IMG/VR virus record: IMGVR_UViG_3300030104_007485
Location: 1 to 26,542 of that record
From: a virus
Length of the DNA: 26,542 bases
Reading direction: 5' to 3' (one strand)
Positions 12,902 through 20,102 of this stretch are shown here, piece after piece. The first letter of the stretch is position 1. Each line of letters opens with the position of its first letter. Under the pieces are notes generated by a model. That model saw only the letters and a program-made list of their open reading frames with translations, was not told where the DNA came from and did not search any database. A program made the position numbers and the translations under genes.

Positions 12902-12929
12902 GCAGGGTAACCCAGCCCAAAAACCCTGC
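12902..12929 (+). promoter_or_regulatory. Hairpin between the DUF932 gene and the tRNA
   Basis: GCAGGGT and ACCCTGC form a perfect 7-bp stem with a 14-nt loop, 13 nt after the DUF932 stop and 11 nt before the tRNA. No T-run follows; it may separate mRNA from tRNA processing. Confidence 0.45.
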
Positions 12930-12940
12930 ACCTCACCAAC

Positions 12941-13024
12941 GCCTGAGTGGTGGAATGGGTAGACACAGGAGACTTAAAATCTCCCGGCAATCATGCCATG
13001 CGGGTTCGACTCCCGCCTCAGGCA
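12941..13024 (+). tRNA. tRNA-Leu (TAA)
   Basis: An 84-nt class II tRNA with all arms intact: acceptor GCCTGAG/CTCAGGC (12941-12947/13017-13023), anticodon arm GGAGA-CTTAAAA-TCTCC with anticodon TAA at 12975-12977, a long variable arm (GGCA-ATCA-TGCC) and a canonical T arm GCGGG-TTCGACT-CCCGC. Position 13024 is the discriminator A. The genome continues CCC rather than CCA, so CCA must be added after processing. It reads UUA codons. Confidence 0.97.
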
Positions 13025-13044
13025 CCCACCACCCTGGAGTTACC

Positions 13045-13233
13045 ATGTTCCTTACCAAATGCTGCCTTGAACACATCGGCACAGCCAACGACGTAATCAT
13101 ATGCAGAGCATGCGGCGCTGAAAACCCTGAGACTATTGACGAATCAGCAAGCCAAACACTCAGCGAGTATCGTCGCGAGCAAGCTGAAATATTGGGGATG
13201 ATACTCCGCAGCAACGCAGACCCTCTCAAATAG
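13045..13233 (+). CDS. Small Cys-rich protein
   Basis: A 62-residue protein from ATG 13045, with TGGAGT upstream. It begins MFLTKCCLEHIGTANDVIIC and then RACGAENPE: with CCxxH and CxxC it could form a small zinc finger. The C-terminal part is a charged helix (SEYRREQAEILGMILRSN). It lies 20 nt after the tRNA and 9 nt before the next gene. A reading that continues through the tRNA is rejected. No family recognised. Confidence 0.72.
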   Translation: MFLTKCCLEHIGTANDVIICRACGAENPETIDESASQTLSEYRREQAEILGMILRSNADPLK

Positions 13234-13242
13234 GAGCCCACC

Positions 13243-13707
13243 ATGCGCGTCGAAGTCTATTGGAACCTCCATAAAAAATGCTGGAGCGTCCGCCACAAAG
13301 GTAAGGTCATCGACCATGCAAAATCTGTTTACCTACAGGATGTGCAGTGGGTCGTGCAACCCGGCGGACAAGCACGGGTACGTAGACAAGGCCGCAAAAA
13401 CGTACACGCATTCGCTCGCGGCACACTGCTTGATGCCAACACATACTTCGACTGTCACTTAGAGCACTCAACTCTCGACATCGGTGTACGGTACAACCCA
13501 TACCTCAACGACTGTTTTGTAACCAAAACCCTCGGTGAACCTGTACCCAAAAGTAAATACGCGGCACTCACTTCCATCTACACAACTCACACCAACGGCT
13601 ACCAACCCAAAGCCATTGCCCACATCACCCCACCATGGAGTACTCATGACGATCGACCCAATAGTCCTGACCGCCTTAGCCAAGTTCAACCAGAACAAAA
13701 ACGCTAA
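13243..13707 (+). CDS. Conserved phage protein (MRVEVxxNLHKxxWSVR type)
   Basis: A 154-residue basic protein beginning MRVEVYWNLHKKCWSVRHKG and continuing with RVRRQGRKNVHAFARG. I know this pattern from many phage proteins that lack a function; relatives are usually shorter, about 100-120 residues. ATG 13243 has AGGAG upstream. The last 20 codons overlap the next gene by 62 bp in another frame, and the C-terminal QVQPEQKR tail looks unconstrained. A nucleic-acid-associated role is suggested only by its basicity. Confidence 0.82.
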   Translation: MRVEVYWNLHKKCWSVRHKGKVIDHAKSVYLQDVQWVVQPGGQARVRRQGRKNVHAFARGTLLDANTYFDCHLEHSTLDIGVRYNPYLNDCFVTKTLGEPVPKSKYAALTSIYTTHTNGYQPKAIAHITPPWSTHDDRPNSPDRLSQVQPEQKR

Positions 13708-14095
13708 GCATTTCAAAGCAGACCTCGACCCCGGCACTTACCCTGTCGACCTGTCCTTCCACCTGCTTGGCACAATATCTCGCGGCACACCTGGACTGAC
13801 GCGCAAACGAGACCTGTCTGGTTCCAAACACATCGCAGCATTCTTGCTCGACCACTGCACTCCCGAGGTGTACGAGAACCTTGTCCGCCATCTGAGCGAG
13901 ATTCGAAAAGGTAATATCTTATCCAACCATCCCGAACGTCTCGAAGACCGTCTGGACCAGATCATGCCGTACAGGGAATACCCACGGCAAGGCTCCACAT
14001 CCTTCACTGGCGAACTCATAGTGGAGGACGTAAACACCGAACCCGATGCATACACATCAGTGACTGACGGTCTTCGCATCGTATCCGGGAAGTAA
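13646..14095 (+). CDS. Protein of unknown function
   Basis: A 149-residue protein from ATG 13646 with CATGGAG 8 nt upstream, inside the end of the preceding gene. It begins MTIDPIVLTALAKFNQNKNA, has a probable beta-helix core (DPGTYPVDLSFHLLGTIS), then a basic loop GLTRKRDLSGSKHI and helices. The codon pattern and regular start support it over the overlapping tail of the previous frame. No family recognised; the 62-bp overlap is unusually long for this block. Confidence 0.75.
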   Translation: MTIDPIVLTALAKFNQNKNAKHFKADLDPGTYPVDLSFHLLGTISRGTPGLTRKRDLSGSKHIAAFLLDHCTPEVYENLVRHLSEIRKGNILSNHPERLEDRLDQIMPYREYPRQGSTSFTGELIVEDVNTEPDAYTSVTDGLRIVSGK

Positions 14096-14096
14096 T

Positions 14097-14468
14097 ATGT
14101 TCCACATAATCAACGACAACATCGAAGCTTACCGCCGTGCTGTAACTGACACTGCCCGTTCCCAAGGCATCATGCGCTTACGTCCGTGCGATGAGACAAT
14201 CCAAGAACTGCAAAGCTGTCGGGAGGAGGAGCAGATCCGACTCGATGGCCTCCTATCTGTCATCGGGATGGCAATCCAAGACGCCGCTGCTCAGGAACCC
14301 CACAACCCATACAGCATCAACGGCGACGTCAACCAACCTCCGGTACAACCACGTTCGCGCCTCGCGCAGGCCATGGACGATGACCCACAGGTACGTACAG
14401 TATCACCCAAATGGTCAACGGTACTGTCACCACCACCACCCCGAGAGGACGACGGAGATACACCATGA
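14097..14468 (+). CDS. Protein of unknown function
   Basis: A 123-residue protein from ATG 14097, one base after the previous stop and with a weak ribosome site (GGGAAG), so it is probably coupled. The N-terminal 65 residues are helical and charged (IEAYRRAVTDTARSQGIM, then QELQSCREEEQIRLDGLL). The C-terminal part is Pro/Asp/Arg-rich and likely disordered. The stop overlaps the ATG of the methylase-like gene (ATGA). No family recognised. Confidence 0.75.
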   Translation: MFHIINDNIEAYRRAVTDTARSQGIMRLRPCDETIQELQSCREEEQIRLDGLLSVIGMAIQDAAAQEPHNPYSINGDVNQPPVQPRSRLAQAMDDDPQVRTVSPKWSTVLSPPPPREDDGDTP

Positions 14469-15037
14469 AAGTACTTGTAGCTTGCGAATTCAGCGGCATC
14501 GTTCGTGATGCATTCATCGCCAAAGGTCACGACGCAATGTCGTGCGACATTCTACCCACCGAATCTGCGGGCCCTCACCACAAAGGTAATGTACTCGACA
14601 TCATCTACGACGGGTGGGACCTGATGATTGCACACCCACCATGCACCTACCTGACCAACAGTGGCGTGCGGTGGCTGCACACTCAACCAGGCCGATGGGA
14701 CCAACTCCGTCTTGCCGGTGAGTTCTTCAACCGCCTCCTGGATGCACCCATCAATAAGATCTGTATCGAGAATCCTATCCCACACAAGTACGCGATCGAA
14801 TGCATGAATGGCCGACGCTACACTCAACTCATACAACCATGGCAGTTCGGTCACGGTGAAACCAAAGCCACCTGCTTGTGGCTCAAGAACCTACCATCTC
14901 TGCGTCACACCAACGTAGTTGACGGACGGGAACAAACAATATGGAAGATGCCACCGAGCGAAGACCGATGGAAAAAACGCAGCATAACCTACACCGGCAT
15001 CGCTAATGCAATGGCCAACCAATGGGGAGGTGAGTGA
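14465..15037 (+). CDS. Short DNA-methylase-like phage protein
   Basis: A 190-residue protein beginning MKVLVACEFSGIVRDAF, with DLMIAHPPCTYLTNSGVRWL and INKICIENPIPHKYA. These correspond to a C5-cytosine methyltransferase motif I (FSG), motif IV with the Pro-Cys dipeptide (Cys60) and an ENP in place of the usual ENV of motif VI. This is a widely seen phage family often annotated as DNA methylase. It is much shorter than a full methyltransferase and lacks the target-recognition domain, so the true substrate is open. ATG 14465 overlaps the previous stop; it ends in Gly-Gly-Glu at a coupling cassette (GGAGGTGAGTGATG). Confidence 0.8.
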   Translation: MKVLVACEFSGIVRDAFIAKGHDAMSCDILPTESAGPHHKGNVLDIIYDGWDLMIAHPPCTYLTNSGVRWLHTQPGRWDQLRLAGEFFNRLLDAPINKICIENPIPHKYAIECMNGRRYTQLIQPWQFGHGETKATCLWLKNLPSLRHTNVVDGREQTIWKMPPSEDRWKKRSITYTGIANAMANQWGGE

Positions 15038-15040
15038 TGA
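15026..15040 (+). repeat. Coupling cassette GGAGGTGAGTGATGA, copy 2
   Basis: The exact 15-mer encodes the last residues Gly-Glu and the stop of the methylase-like gene while serving as ribosome site and start of the 15037 gene. Confidence 0.75.
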
Positions 15041-15351
15041 AAATCTATGCGCTTACTTATGATGTCCACTATATCGCTAAGTCTTTTCACGGTCTCTGCT
15101 GTGAATGTTTTGGTTCAAAGCGCGAAGCTATTGCACGATACCGAGAACTGTCGGCGGTAAAAGAAGAGGATGACATTCAAGTTGCTGAGGCCGATGGAAG
15201 TCAACCCATAGTCAATATATACGAGAAGTTTTCTTTATCCAAATGCGACGTACCAACCGATAAAAAAGGTCTATTAAAGTGGCTAACGGAAGCACGCTTG
15301 CAGGAACCTGACGGTCACAGGGAGACACTACCGCATGCAGGAGGTGAGTGA
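15037..15351 (+). CDS. Small protein of unknown function
   Basis: A 104-residue protein. ATG 15037 overlaps the TGA of the methylase-like gene and has the strong GGAGGTGA signal. It begins MKIYALTYDVHYIAKSFHGL and contains a Cys pair (CCECF) and a charged helix (SKREAIARYREL). Its codons use more A/T than its neighbours, so it may be a later acquisition. It ends in Gly-Gly-Glu at another copy of the coupling cassette. No family recognised. Confidence 0.78.
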   Translation: MKIYALTYDVHYIAKSFHGLCCECFGSKREAIARYRELSAVKEEDDIQVAEADGSQPIVNIYEKFSLSKCDVPTDKKGLLKWLTEARLQEPDGHRETLPHAGGE

Positions 15352-15354
15352 TGA
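15340..15354 (+). repeat. Coupling cassette GGAGGTGAGTGATGA, copy 3
   Basis: The third exact copy, again covering the final Gly-Glu codons and stop of one gene and the start of the next (ATG 15351). Confidence 0.75.
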
Positions 15355-16028
15355 CAACGATGCTATGGGTACCGCAATCCAAGAACTCTAAGACCGGCAA
15401 CATCATCCAAGGATACGTCGGCGCTACCCGAGACGAAACCGAGGCATCATGCGAAGGATGCCCAATGCGCCACAAAGGCTGCTACTACTGGAACGGCATG
15501 CCAGTAGCTGCACATTCATCAATGCAGAAAGTGCACGCCAGAAACGAAACACCTGGTCGCTACAGTCTCGAGTCTGCGATACAACGCAGCGCCCGCTCTG
15601 CCCGTTTCGCTCGTGGTGCAGTAGGTGGTGACCCCTGCGCATTCGACCGCAAAACCGTTCAAGGTTGGACCGACAAGATCCAAGCCCACGGCATGAAGGG
15701 ACTCATCCTCTACACCCACTTCCCAAAAACCAAAGGCGCTACCCTCAAAGGACTTGCATTAGCCAGCACCCACTCACTCCAAACCTCCGACGAGTTGATG
15801 TCCGACGGATGGTCAGTTGCATACGTTGCGCCCTTCCGAACTCCGGACAGCAAACGTAAAACCTTACGCCACCTACCAGTCTGGTCCGGTGAACGCATCA
15901 CCACTCCTGACGGTCGGATAGCCACCGTATGTCCTGCCCAGTACAAACGCGGTGTCAACTGCAACACTTGCGGATTGTGCAGCAATCATCACAAGTCCCA
16001 ACGCCTCATCGCGTTCCTCCAACATTGA
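15351..16028 (+). CDS. Cys-rich phage protein, possible metal or Fe-S binding
   Basis: A 225-residue protein, last gene of the rightward block. It has two Cys groups: CEGCPMRHKGC near residues 34-44 and CPAQYKRGVNCNTCGLC near the C-terminus, seven to eight cysteines in total, suggesting two metal or iron-sulfur sites. Between them is GGDPCAFDRKTVQGW and LILYTHFPKTKG. Similar Cys-rich proteins occur in phages of several hosts without a settled function; my memory of the family name is not firm enough to give one. ATG 15351 uses the strong coupling signal. The stop codon TGA lies inside the -35 box of the promoter at 16025. Confidence 0.82.
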   Translation: MTTMLWVPQSKNSKTGNIIQGYVGATRDETEASCEGCPMRHKGCYYWNGMPVAAHSSMQKVHARNETPGRYSLESAIQRSARSARFARGAVGGDPCAFDRKTVQGWTDKIQAHGMKGLILYTHFPKTKGATLKGLALASTHSLQTSDELMSDGWSVAYVAPFRTPDSKRKTLRHLPVWSGERITTPDGRIATVCPAQYKRGVNCNTCGLCSNHHKSQRLIAFLQH

Positions 16029-16050
16029 CACTCACATAGCTGTACGATAA
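16025..16050 (+). promoter_or_regulatory. Promoter, TTGACA-14 nt-CGATAA type
   Basis: A perfect -35 TTGACA (16025-16030) is followed 14 nt later by CGATAA; the -10 is best read as GATAAA or TAAAAC (spacing 15 or 17). The same form with the same spacing is found leftward at 22384-22359. The -35 box contains the TGA stop of the upstream gene. It points into the hairpin region that ends at 16145, so it would make a short RNA. Confidence 0.6.
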
Positions 16051-16054
16051 AACA

Positions 16055-16145
16055 CGGACGACCAATGGTCAGTCCGAAACATCTGGGGTTCGCCCCAACC
16101 TGAACGCCCGCCCGGTTTGCACTTTCGCCGGTCGGGCGTTTTTTT
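16055..16145 (+). ncRNA. Candidate three-hairpin small RNA with terminator
   Basis: Starting shortly after the promoter at 16025, three stable hairpins follow without a gene. The first is 16055-16063/16067-16076 (CGGACGACC paired with GGTC and GTCCG around AAT). The second is TGGGG-TTCG-CCCCA (16084-16097) with a UUCG loop. The third is the intrinsic terminator 16103-16145, an 8-bp outer stem AACGCCCG/CGGGCGTT plus CCGG/CCGG and seven T. A transcript of about 90 nt would be almost entirely structured. It could also be an elaborate end of the rightward operon, as the terminator also stops read-through from the 15351 gene. Confidence 0.5.
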
Positions 16146-16148
16146 ATG

Positions 16149-16487
16149 TCAATACTCCATAGCCTTTCCATGCGGATTATGTCCTGCAGCCTTGTGCGGC
16201 TTCTCCGGGCCATCAGAGTACTGGCCTTTTTCGGACTCGTACATCTCCTCGCAAATCTCCATCAACTTATCCGCCTGCCCTGCATGCATCTTTGAGGCTT
16301 TGTAAAGCTCCTCTGCCATCTCTTTCATCGCAGCATGCGGCTCATCCGAGTACTTCCTGTCTTTGGATTCTTCGCCGTGAATCATTTTCTTTCGAGCATC
16401 ACCGTACGAATCGCCACTAAAGTCCGGCATGTCCTCGCCAGCTACATCACGTTTCGCAATGATCATAATCTTGGGACCACCATGCAT
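16149..16487 (-). CDS. Charged protein of unknown function
   Basis: A 112-residue protein from ATG 16487 with a perfect AGGAGG ribosome site. It begins MHGGPKIMIIAKRDVAGEDM, then is helical and highly charged (AMKEMAEELYKASKMHAGQA, MEICEEMYESEKGQ) and ends in a His/Pro/Lys-rich tail. It lies 49 nt after the small-terminase-like gene in a leftward pair, and 4 nt from the terminator T-run of the opposite strand. A Gly/His start and helical centre would suit an oligomeric virion or packaging component; this is a guess. Confidence 0.8.
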   Translation of the reverse strand: MHGGPKIMIIAKRDVAGEDMPDFSGDSYGDARKKMIHGEESKDRKYSDEPHAAMKEMAEELYKASKMHAGQADKLMEICEEMYESEKGQYSDGPEKPHKAAGHNPHGKAMEY

Positions 16488-16536
16488 CGCCCACCTCCTG
16501 TATAGCGCACGCTAACAGTGTATCCTATTACGCAGA

Positions 16537-17088
16537 TCAGGTCTCGGTCTTCGCACCTGCAACAATGCGAGCTAACCTCTCGTCAAAGTCAACATCGACT
16601 GTCACGCCAATCGCTGCACTACCCTTGCCCACATCCGGCGTGATCCCACATCTGTCGAGGATTGCTTCTGACGCTTTCACCCGATCTTTTGGCTGGGCTC
16701 CCACATCATTCGCTACCTCAATCAGAGCACCGAGCGCCTGTTCCGCCGCCTCTTCCAAACCCTGTCCGAGTACTGCGCGTCTGCGTTCCTCACCAGCAGC
16801 CATTGCCTCTGCAATTTCTGGCTCCTTCGACCATGACCAGACTGTCGACGCTCGAACCCCCAGCCTCCTAGCGGTTCCTCGAACTGAATGGCCCGCCCCA
16901 AGTAACTGACTCGCAACAGCCTTCATTTCTGGCTCATCGTTAAAACGAGCTTGTTCTGCGAGCATAGCGGCTACTTCTTGTTCGCCTGCAGGAACTACTG
17001 AAGTGGGCACTAAATGTAATGGCTGATTCGCAGGCGCTGCTTCAGTTGTTGGAGCAGGCGGCAAATCCACATTTGAATCGTTTGACAT
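16537..17088 (-). CDS. Small-terminase-like helix-turn-helix protein
   Basis: A 183-residue protein with a disordered acidic/Pro-rich N-terminus (1-55), a helix-turn-helix at residues 61-88 (GHSVRGTARRLGVRASTVWS), then a helical region and the segment RVKASEAILDRCGITPDVGK. HTH plus a Lys/Arg-Ala-Ser/Ala-Glu-Ala-Ile-Leu-Asp motif is common in phage small terminase subunits and related HTH proteins. The large terminase is not adjacent, so the name stays tentative; a transcriptional regulator is the alternative. ATG 17088 has AGGTAGAG upstream. The palindrome TACCACTGTGGTA lies 63 nt upstream. Confidence 0.6.
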   Translation of the reverse strand: MSNDSNVDLPPAPTTEAAPANQPLHLVPTSVVPAGEQEVAAMLAEQARFNDEPEMKAVASQLLGAGHSVRGTARRLGVRASTVWSWSKEPEIAEAMAAGEERRRAVLGQGLEEAAEQALGALIEVANDVGAQPKDRVKASEAILDRCGITPDVGKGSAAIGVTVDVDFDERLARIVAGAKTET

Positions 17089-17151
17089 GTAAACACTCTA
17101 CCTGATTAAACGGTTTGTCACCACACAGACGTAATTCACTGGCACATCCCT

Positions 17152-17164
17152 TACCACTGTGGTA
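17152..17164. promoter_or_regulatory. Palindrome TACCACTGTGGTA, candidate operator (copy 2)
   Basis: The same perfect 13-bp palindrome as at 4123-4135, here in the divergent gap between the small-terminase-like gene (63 nt to its ATG) and the zinc-ribbon gene at 17186 (21 nt to its ATG). It could control both. Confidence 0.5.
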
Positions 17165-17185
17165 TCTTTTATTAAAGGAGTTTCA

Positions 17186-17401
17186 ATGGCTTTTTGGTGG
17201 AACAATCTCAACCCTGACACAGATGTTCAGGCTGAGCTTAACAAGTTTGCATCGTACAGTATCGACACCTCGATCATCGGACACACCCCAATTGTTGAGG
17301 TTCGGTGCAAGAAATGTTTGTCGGTTCGTGGTCCAGCGTGGATGAAACTAAAAGACATTCGTAAACTGGGCGTCAACGGTGAATGCTTTTCCTGCGCCTA
17401 A
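17186..17401 (+). CDS. Small zinc-ribbon protein
   Basis: A 71-residue protein from ATG 17186 with an ideal AAAGGAG site. It begins MAFWWNNLNPDTDVQAELNK and has two CxxC pairs (RCKKCLSV and GECFSCA) flanking WMKLKDIRKLGVN, a treble-clef or zinc-ribbon arrangement in which the last Cys is the penultimate residue. It stands alone rightward between two leftward genes; its stop overlaps the stop of the DUF927-type gene by 4 nt. DNA- or protein-binding is likely. Confidence 0.78.
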   Translation: MAFWWNNLNPDTDVQAELNKFASYSIDTSIIGHTPIVEVRCKKCLSVRGPAWMKLKDIRKLGVNGECFSCA

Positions 17402-19512
17402 AGCGCAAACTCTGAAGCTTCACGGTCAATGCAATAGCACCTGGTTGGCGCACCATCGATACGTACAACGCGGGTTCGGTGCCTACCTTGACCCGTGTTC
17501 AACCACCCACGGGACACCCAACGACTGATAATCTCATCGGGATCATGACCAATACTGCGAATCACTTCCTTGAACGTCAGCGTTGAAACTGCAATAAAGT
17601 CCCAGTCATCACCCTGACCCCAACTTCCAGCCCAACCAGTTGTTGGTGCTCGTGGCCGCCCGCTATTGTCTAAGTCTGCTCTGCCCCAGAACCGTGTTTG
17701 ATGTGTCGCACACCACGACAACATATCCTGCAGCGCAGCCAGTGGACGATCTGCATCTACAGCAGCCGCCTCTTGTGACTCAATCAAATACGCAAACGGA
17801 TCAACGTCAGGCTGCGGTACACCAAGTAGATGCACGATAGCCGCGATTACTTCCAATACCGCAAGGTGACCTGCGTGTCGTCTCGCAACAGCAGTACGTG
17901 CGATACCCGCATACTTCGCCCTTGCCCGGTTGAATATCTCCCGTATATCGTCATGACTCGCTTCGTTCGCCACCAGATACTGAACAATGCGTCTACCAAG
18001 ATGCCCATAGTTACAGGCTAAAGTCAGTTGCGCTTGCTCGCTTACGCGTGAACCGATCTCCACATCGCTACCCAAAGGCTTACCCTTCAGGCTCAACACC
18101 CGTGCTCGAGTCCCAGCGTCCTGTGAGAATGACGTAGCCGCCCCTTCTCCGCTGCTGATCAGAATAGAACGCCATGACTCTGTATGGCGAGTTCCATCGA
18201 CGGCACCACGACCACGACCCTGCCCCTGACAGAAGTCGTAGATCACATCACGGACAATCCGAGGATGTCGCGCGCGCTTTGTCTCGTCTAGAATCAATGG
18301 GAGATTGTGAAGGAACCCACTGGTCCGCTCAATCCAGACCTTGGTAGCGTCCCAAGAATACATGGCTGTCGGGTAGGATTCGGCGGGACGACCCCAGACC
18401 GAGGCCGCGAAACGAAGTGCGGTGGTCTTTCCTCCGCTCGTCTCACCACTGAAGTCCACAACGAAACCTGGTATGCGAAGCACTGAGAGTAGTGGTGCGG
18501 CAGCCCCCGCGTACATAGCGATGTACATGTAGGGGAATGATGAGACAAGCTCCATAGCGCCAACCCACTCTTCCCAGGTGCCAGCAGTGGTCCAACCAGA
18601 CGAAAGTGTTTCCAAGCCGCTTGGCGGAGTGAGCGCAAAGTTAGAGCTTGCCTCATCATTCACAGCGTAAAACACATCAGGCAAAAGGAACCCACCATCA
18701 GGTTGCCAACCCATACGAGATGCAGAGCGAACGACAGGAAACCTGTGGCTGTTCTCTGCTTCGAAGTCAGCAAGATAGCCAACCATCTGCCCAGTTGTGT
18801 TTGAATTAATCGGAGCTTCAAGATTCGTCAGTAGAATAATCTTTGACGCGTCAAGTATTGTCCTTCGGTCGATAACGCGTGAGCACCACCCACTCGGCCC
18901 ACGCCAAATAACCTGACGCTTCGCTTCACCTGAGTGCACATCTACGGTTCTACCTGCGATAAAGATTGGAGCAGGAGCAATCCGTGTGCGGTTCAGTTGC
19001 CCGTCTGCCGTCGCTGAAAGTCGATACACGCCCCCAACATCCAAGTCATATCCACGAGGCACGCAAAGATTCTCAAGTGTTTGAATCGGAACGACTGACG
19101 GAGGTGGCGCACCTGTCGACAACAGGTTGGCTAACGTTTGAGGTTGACCAAGTTGCTCTTCAAGTTGATCGATCAACGCATCAGCGTCTCGTCGACTCCG
19201 CTCTTCTGCAAGACGCCGTACTGCTGATCGCAGATTACGCGTCCTCTGTACCTGACCCGGTACCGTTTCAATAGTAGACAAGGCGGCACTTAGCATCGCT
19301 TCGTCTGCTCTCCATCCGTCAGCCAACGAGGCCATTACGTCAGGGTCTTGAATCGCGGCCCACGCCGCTCTATGATCTTCACGTCCACCAGTCTGAAGAG
19401 AGGCCAACAACCGAGCAAGAATGTCACTTCCTAAGTTGTTCGTTTCCTCACTGGGCTCAGCATCTTCTGCGCTGCGAGGTTCATCTACCGTCGCTGAGCC
19501 ATCACTTTCCAT
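17398..19512 (-). CDS. DUF927-type AAA ATPase/helicase
   Basis: A 704-residue protein. Residues near 300-420 match DUF927: WTTAGTWEEWVGAMELVSS, then PGFVVDFSGETSGGKTTALR with a Walker A (GETSGGKTT, about residue 355-366) and FLHNLPLILDETKRARHP with a Walker B. SILISSGEG resembles a sensor. DUF927 proteins are superfamily-3-like ATPases of phages and mobile elements, probably replicative helicases. The N-terminal 130 residues are acidic and helical, and the C-terminal domain may bind DNA. ATG 19512 has AGGTGG upstream; GTG codons just before it are alternatives. In the leftward block it probably unwinds DNA for the PolA protein. Confidence 0.85.
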   Translation of the reverse strand: MESDGSATVDEPRSAEDAEPSEETNNLGSDILARLLASLQTGGREDHRAAWAAIQDPDVMASLADGWRADEAMLSAALSTIETVPGQVQRTRNLRSAVRRLAEERSRRDADALIDQLEEQLGQPQTLANLLSTGAPPPSVVPIQTLENLCVPRGYDLDVGGVYRLSATADGQLNRTRIAPAPIFIAGRTVDVHSGEAKRQVIWRGPSGWCSRVIDRRTILDASKIILLTNLEAPINSNTTGQMVGYLADFEAENSHRFPVVRSASRMGWQPDGGFLLPDVFYAVNDEASSNFALTPPSGLETLSSGWTTAGTWEEWVGAMELVSSFPYMYIAMYAGAAAPLLSVLRIPGFVVDFSGETSGGKTTALRFAASVWGRPAESYPTAMYSWDATKVWIERTSGFLHNLPLILDETKRARHPRIVRDVIYDFCQGQGRGRGAVDGTRHTESWRSILISSGEGAATSFSQDAGTRARVLSLKGKPLGSDVEIGSRVSEQAQLTLACNYGHLGRRIVQYLVANEASHDDIREIFNRARAKYAGIARTAVARRHAGHLAVLEVIAAIVHLLGVPQPDVDPFAYLIESQEAAAVDADRPLAALQDMLSWCATHQTRFWGRADLDNSGRPRAPTTGWAGSWGQGDDWDFIAVSTLTFKEVIRSIGHDPDEIISRWVSRGWLNTGQGRHRTRVVRIDGAPTRCYCIDREASEFAL

Positions 19513-19730
19513 GTGCACCACCTAAAAATAAAAGTCCAAAAGTTAATACGAAACATCGACACAGGAATGCACCGCCTGAGCAAAACACTCAGACGATGCG
19601 ACCCAAAGCCGGACCATTCCTGGGGAGAATGAGTACCAGACCAAACAACTCTATCGGGGTGTCTGGGATCGTGTCAAACCCCAATACCCTACATCCTGTT
19701 ATACTTACCTCACTGGCACAGGGAGACACC

Positions 19731-20102
19731 ATGGCAACGACCAAAAAAACGACGAAGGCAAAGGCTGCACCAAAGAAAAAAGCTGCACCAAAAAAAGCTG
19801 CACCCAAAAAGGCTGCACCGAAAAAGAAAGCTGCACCTAAGAAAGCCGCACCAAAGCCCGCGCCCGCACCTGCACCCCCACCAGCGATGAAACATCGCAC
19901 CCTACATTTAGATACAAATGCAGGGTCGGCATCACTGAACTTCGTTGATGATCGAACGTTCGATGCGGCGCTAAAGACTGTCAAGGATGCTCCAAGTTCA
20001 GGTGGTGGTAGTCGTACGCCGCCCCCACTACGAACTGTAGTAGGAACGAACGGTGAGTTTTCTTTTCGAATCGTGAAGCACTACTCAGTTCACGAGCATT
20101 AG
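19731..20102 (+). CDS. Protein with histone-H1-like KAAPKK tail
   Basis: A 123-residue protein from ATG 19731 with GGGAGA upstream. Residues 2-45 are a low-complexity Lys/Ala/Pro repeat (KAAPKKAAPKKAAPKK units), like the tails of histone H1 and of bacterial nucleoid proteins; they should bind DNA by charge. A Pro/Ala hinge follows, then a globular-looking part with HRTLHLDTNAGSASLNFVDD and FSFRIVKHYSVHEH. A TGTTATACT extended -10 (19697-19705) is a possible promoter; no clear -35. The gene is rightward inside the leftward replication block, and its stop overlaps the opposing NrdR-like gene by 4 nt. Confidence 0.75.
   Translation: MATTKKTTKAKAAPKKKAAPKKAAPKKAAPKKKAAPKKAAPKPAPAPAPPPAMKHRTLHLDTNAGSASLNFVDDRTFDAALKTVKDAPSSGGGSRTPPPLRTVVGTNGEFSFRIVKHYSVHEH

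Noticed and set aside
12955-13044. Upstream extension of the 13045 gene
   Set aside because: It would translate through the tRNA; ATG 13045 has its own ribosome site.
16537-17088. Calling this gene a definite small terminase
   Set aside because: HTH plus the AILD segment is shared with other phage HTH proteins and no large terminase is adjacent, so only a tentative label is given.
17137-17147. TCACTGGCACA repeated at 19711-19721, both before rightward genes
   Set aside because: Repeated 11-mers are expected by chance many times in 26 kb, and no symmetry or fixed distance supports a site.
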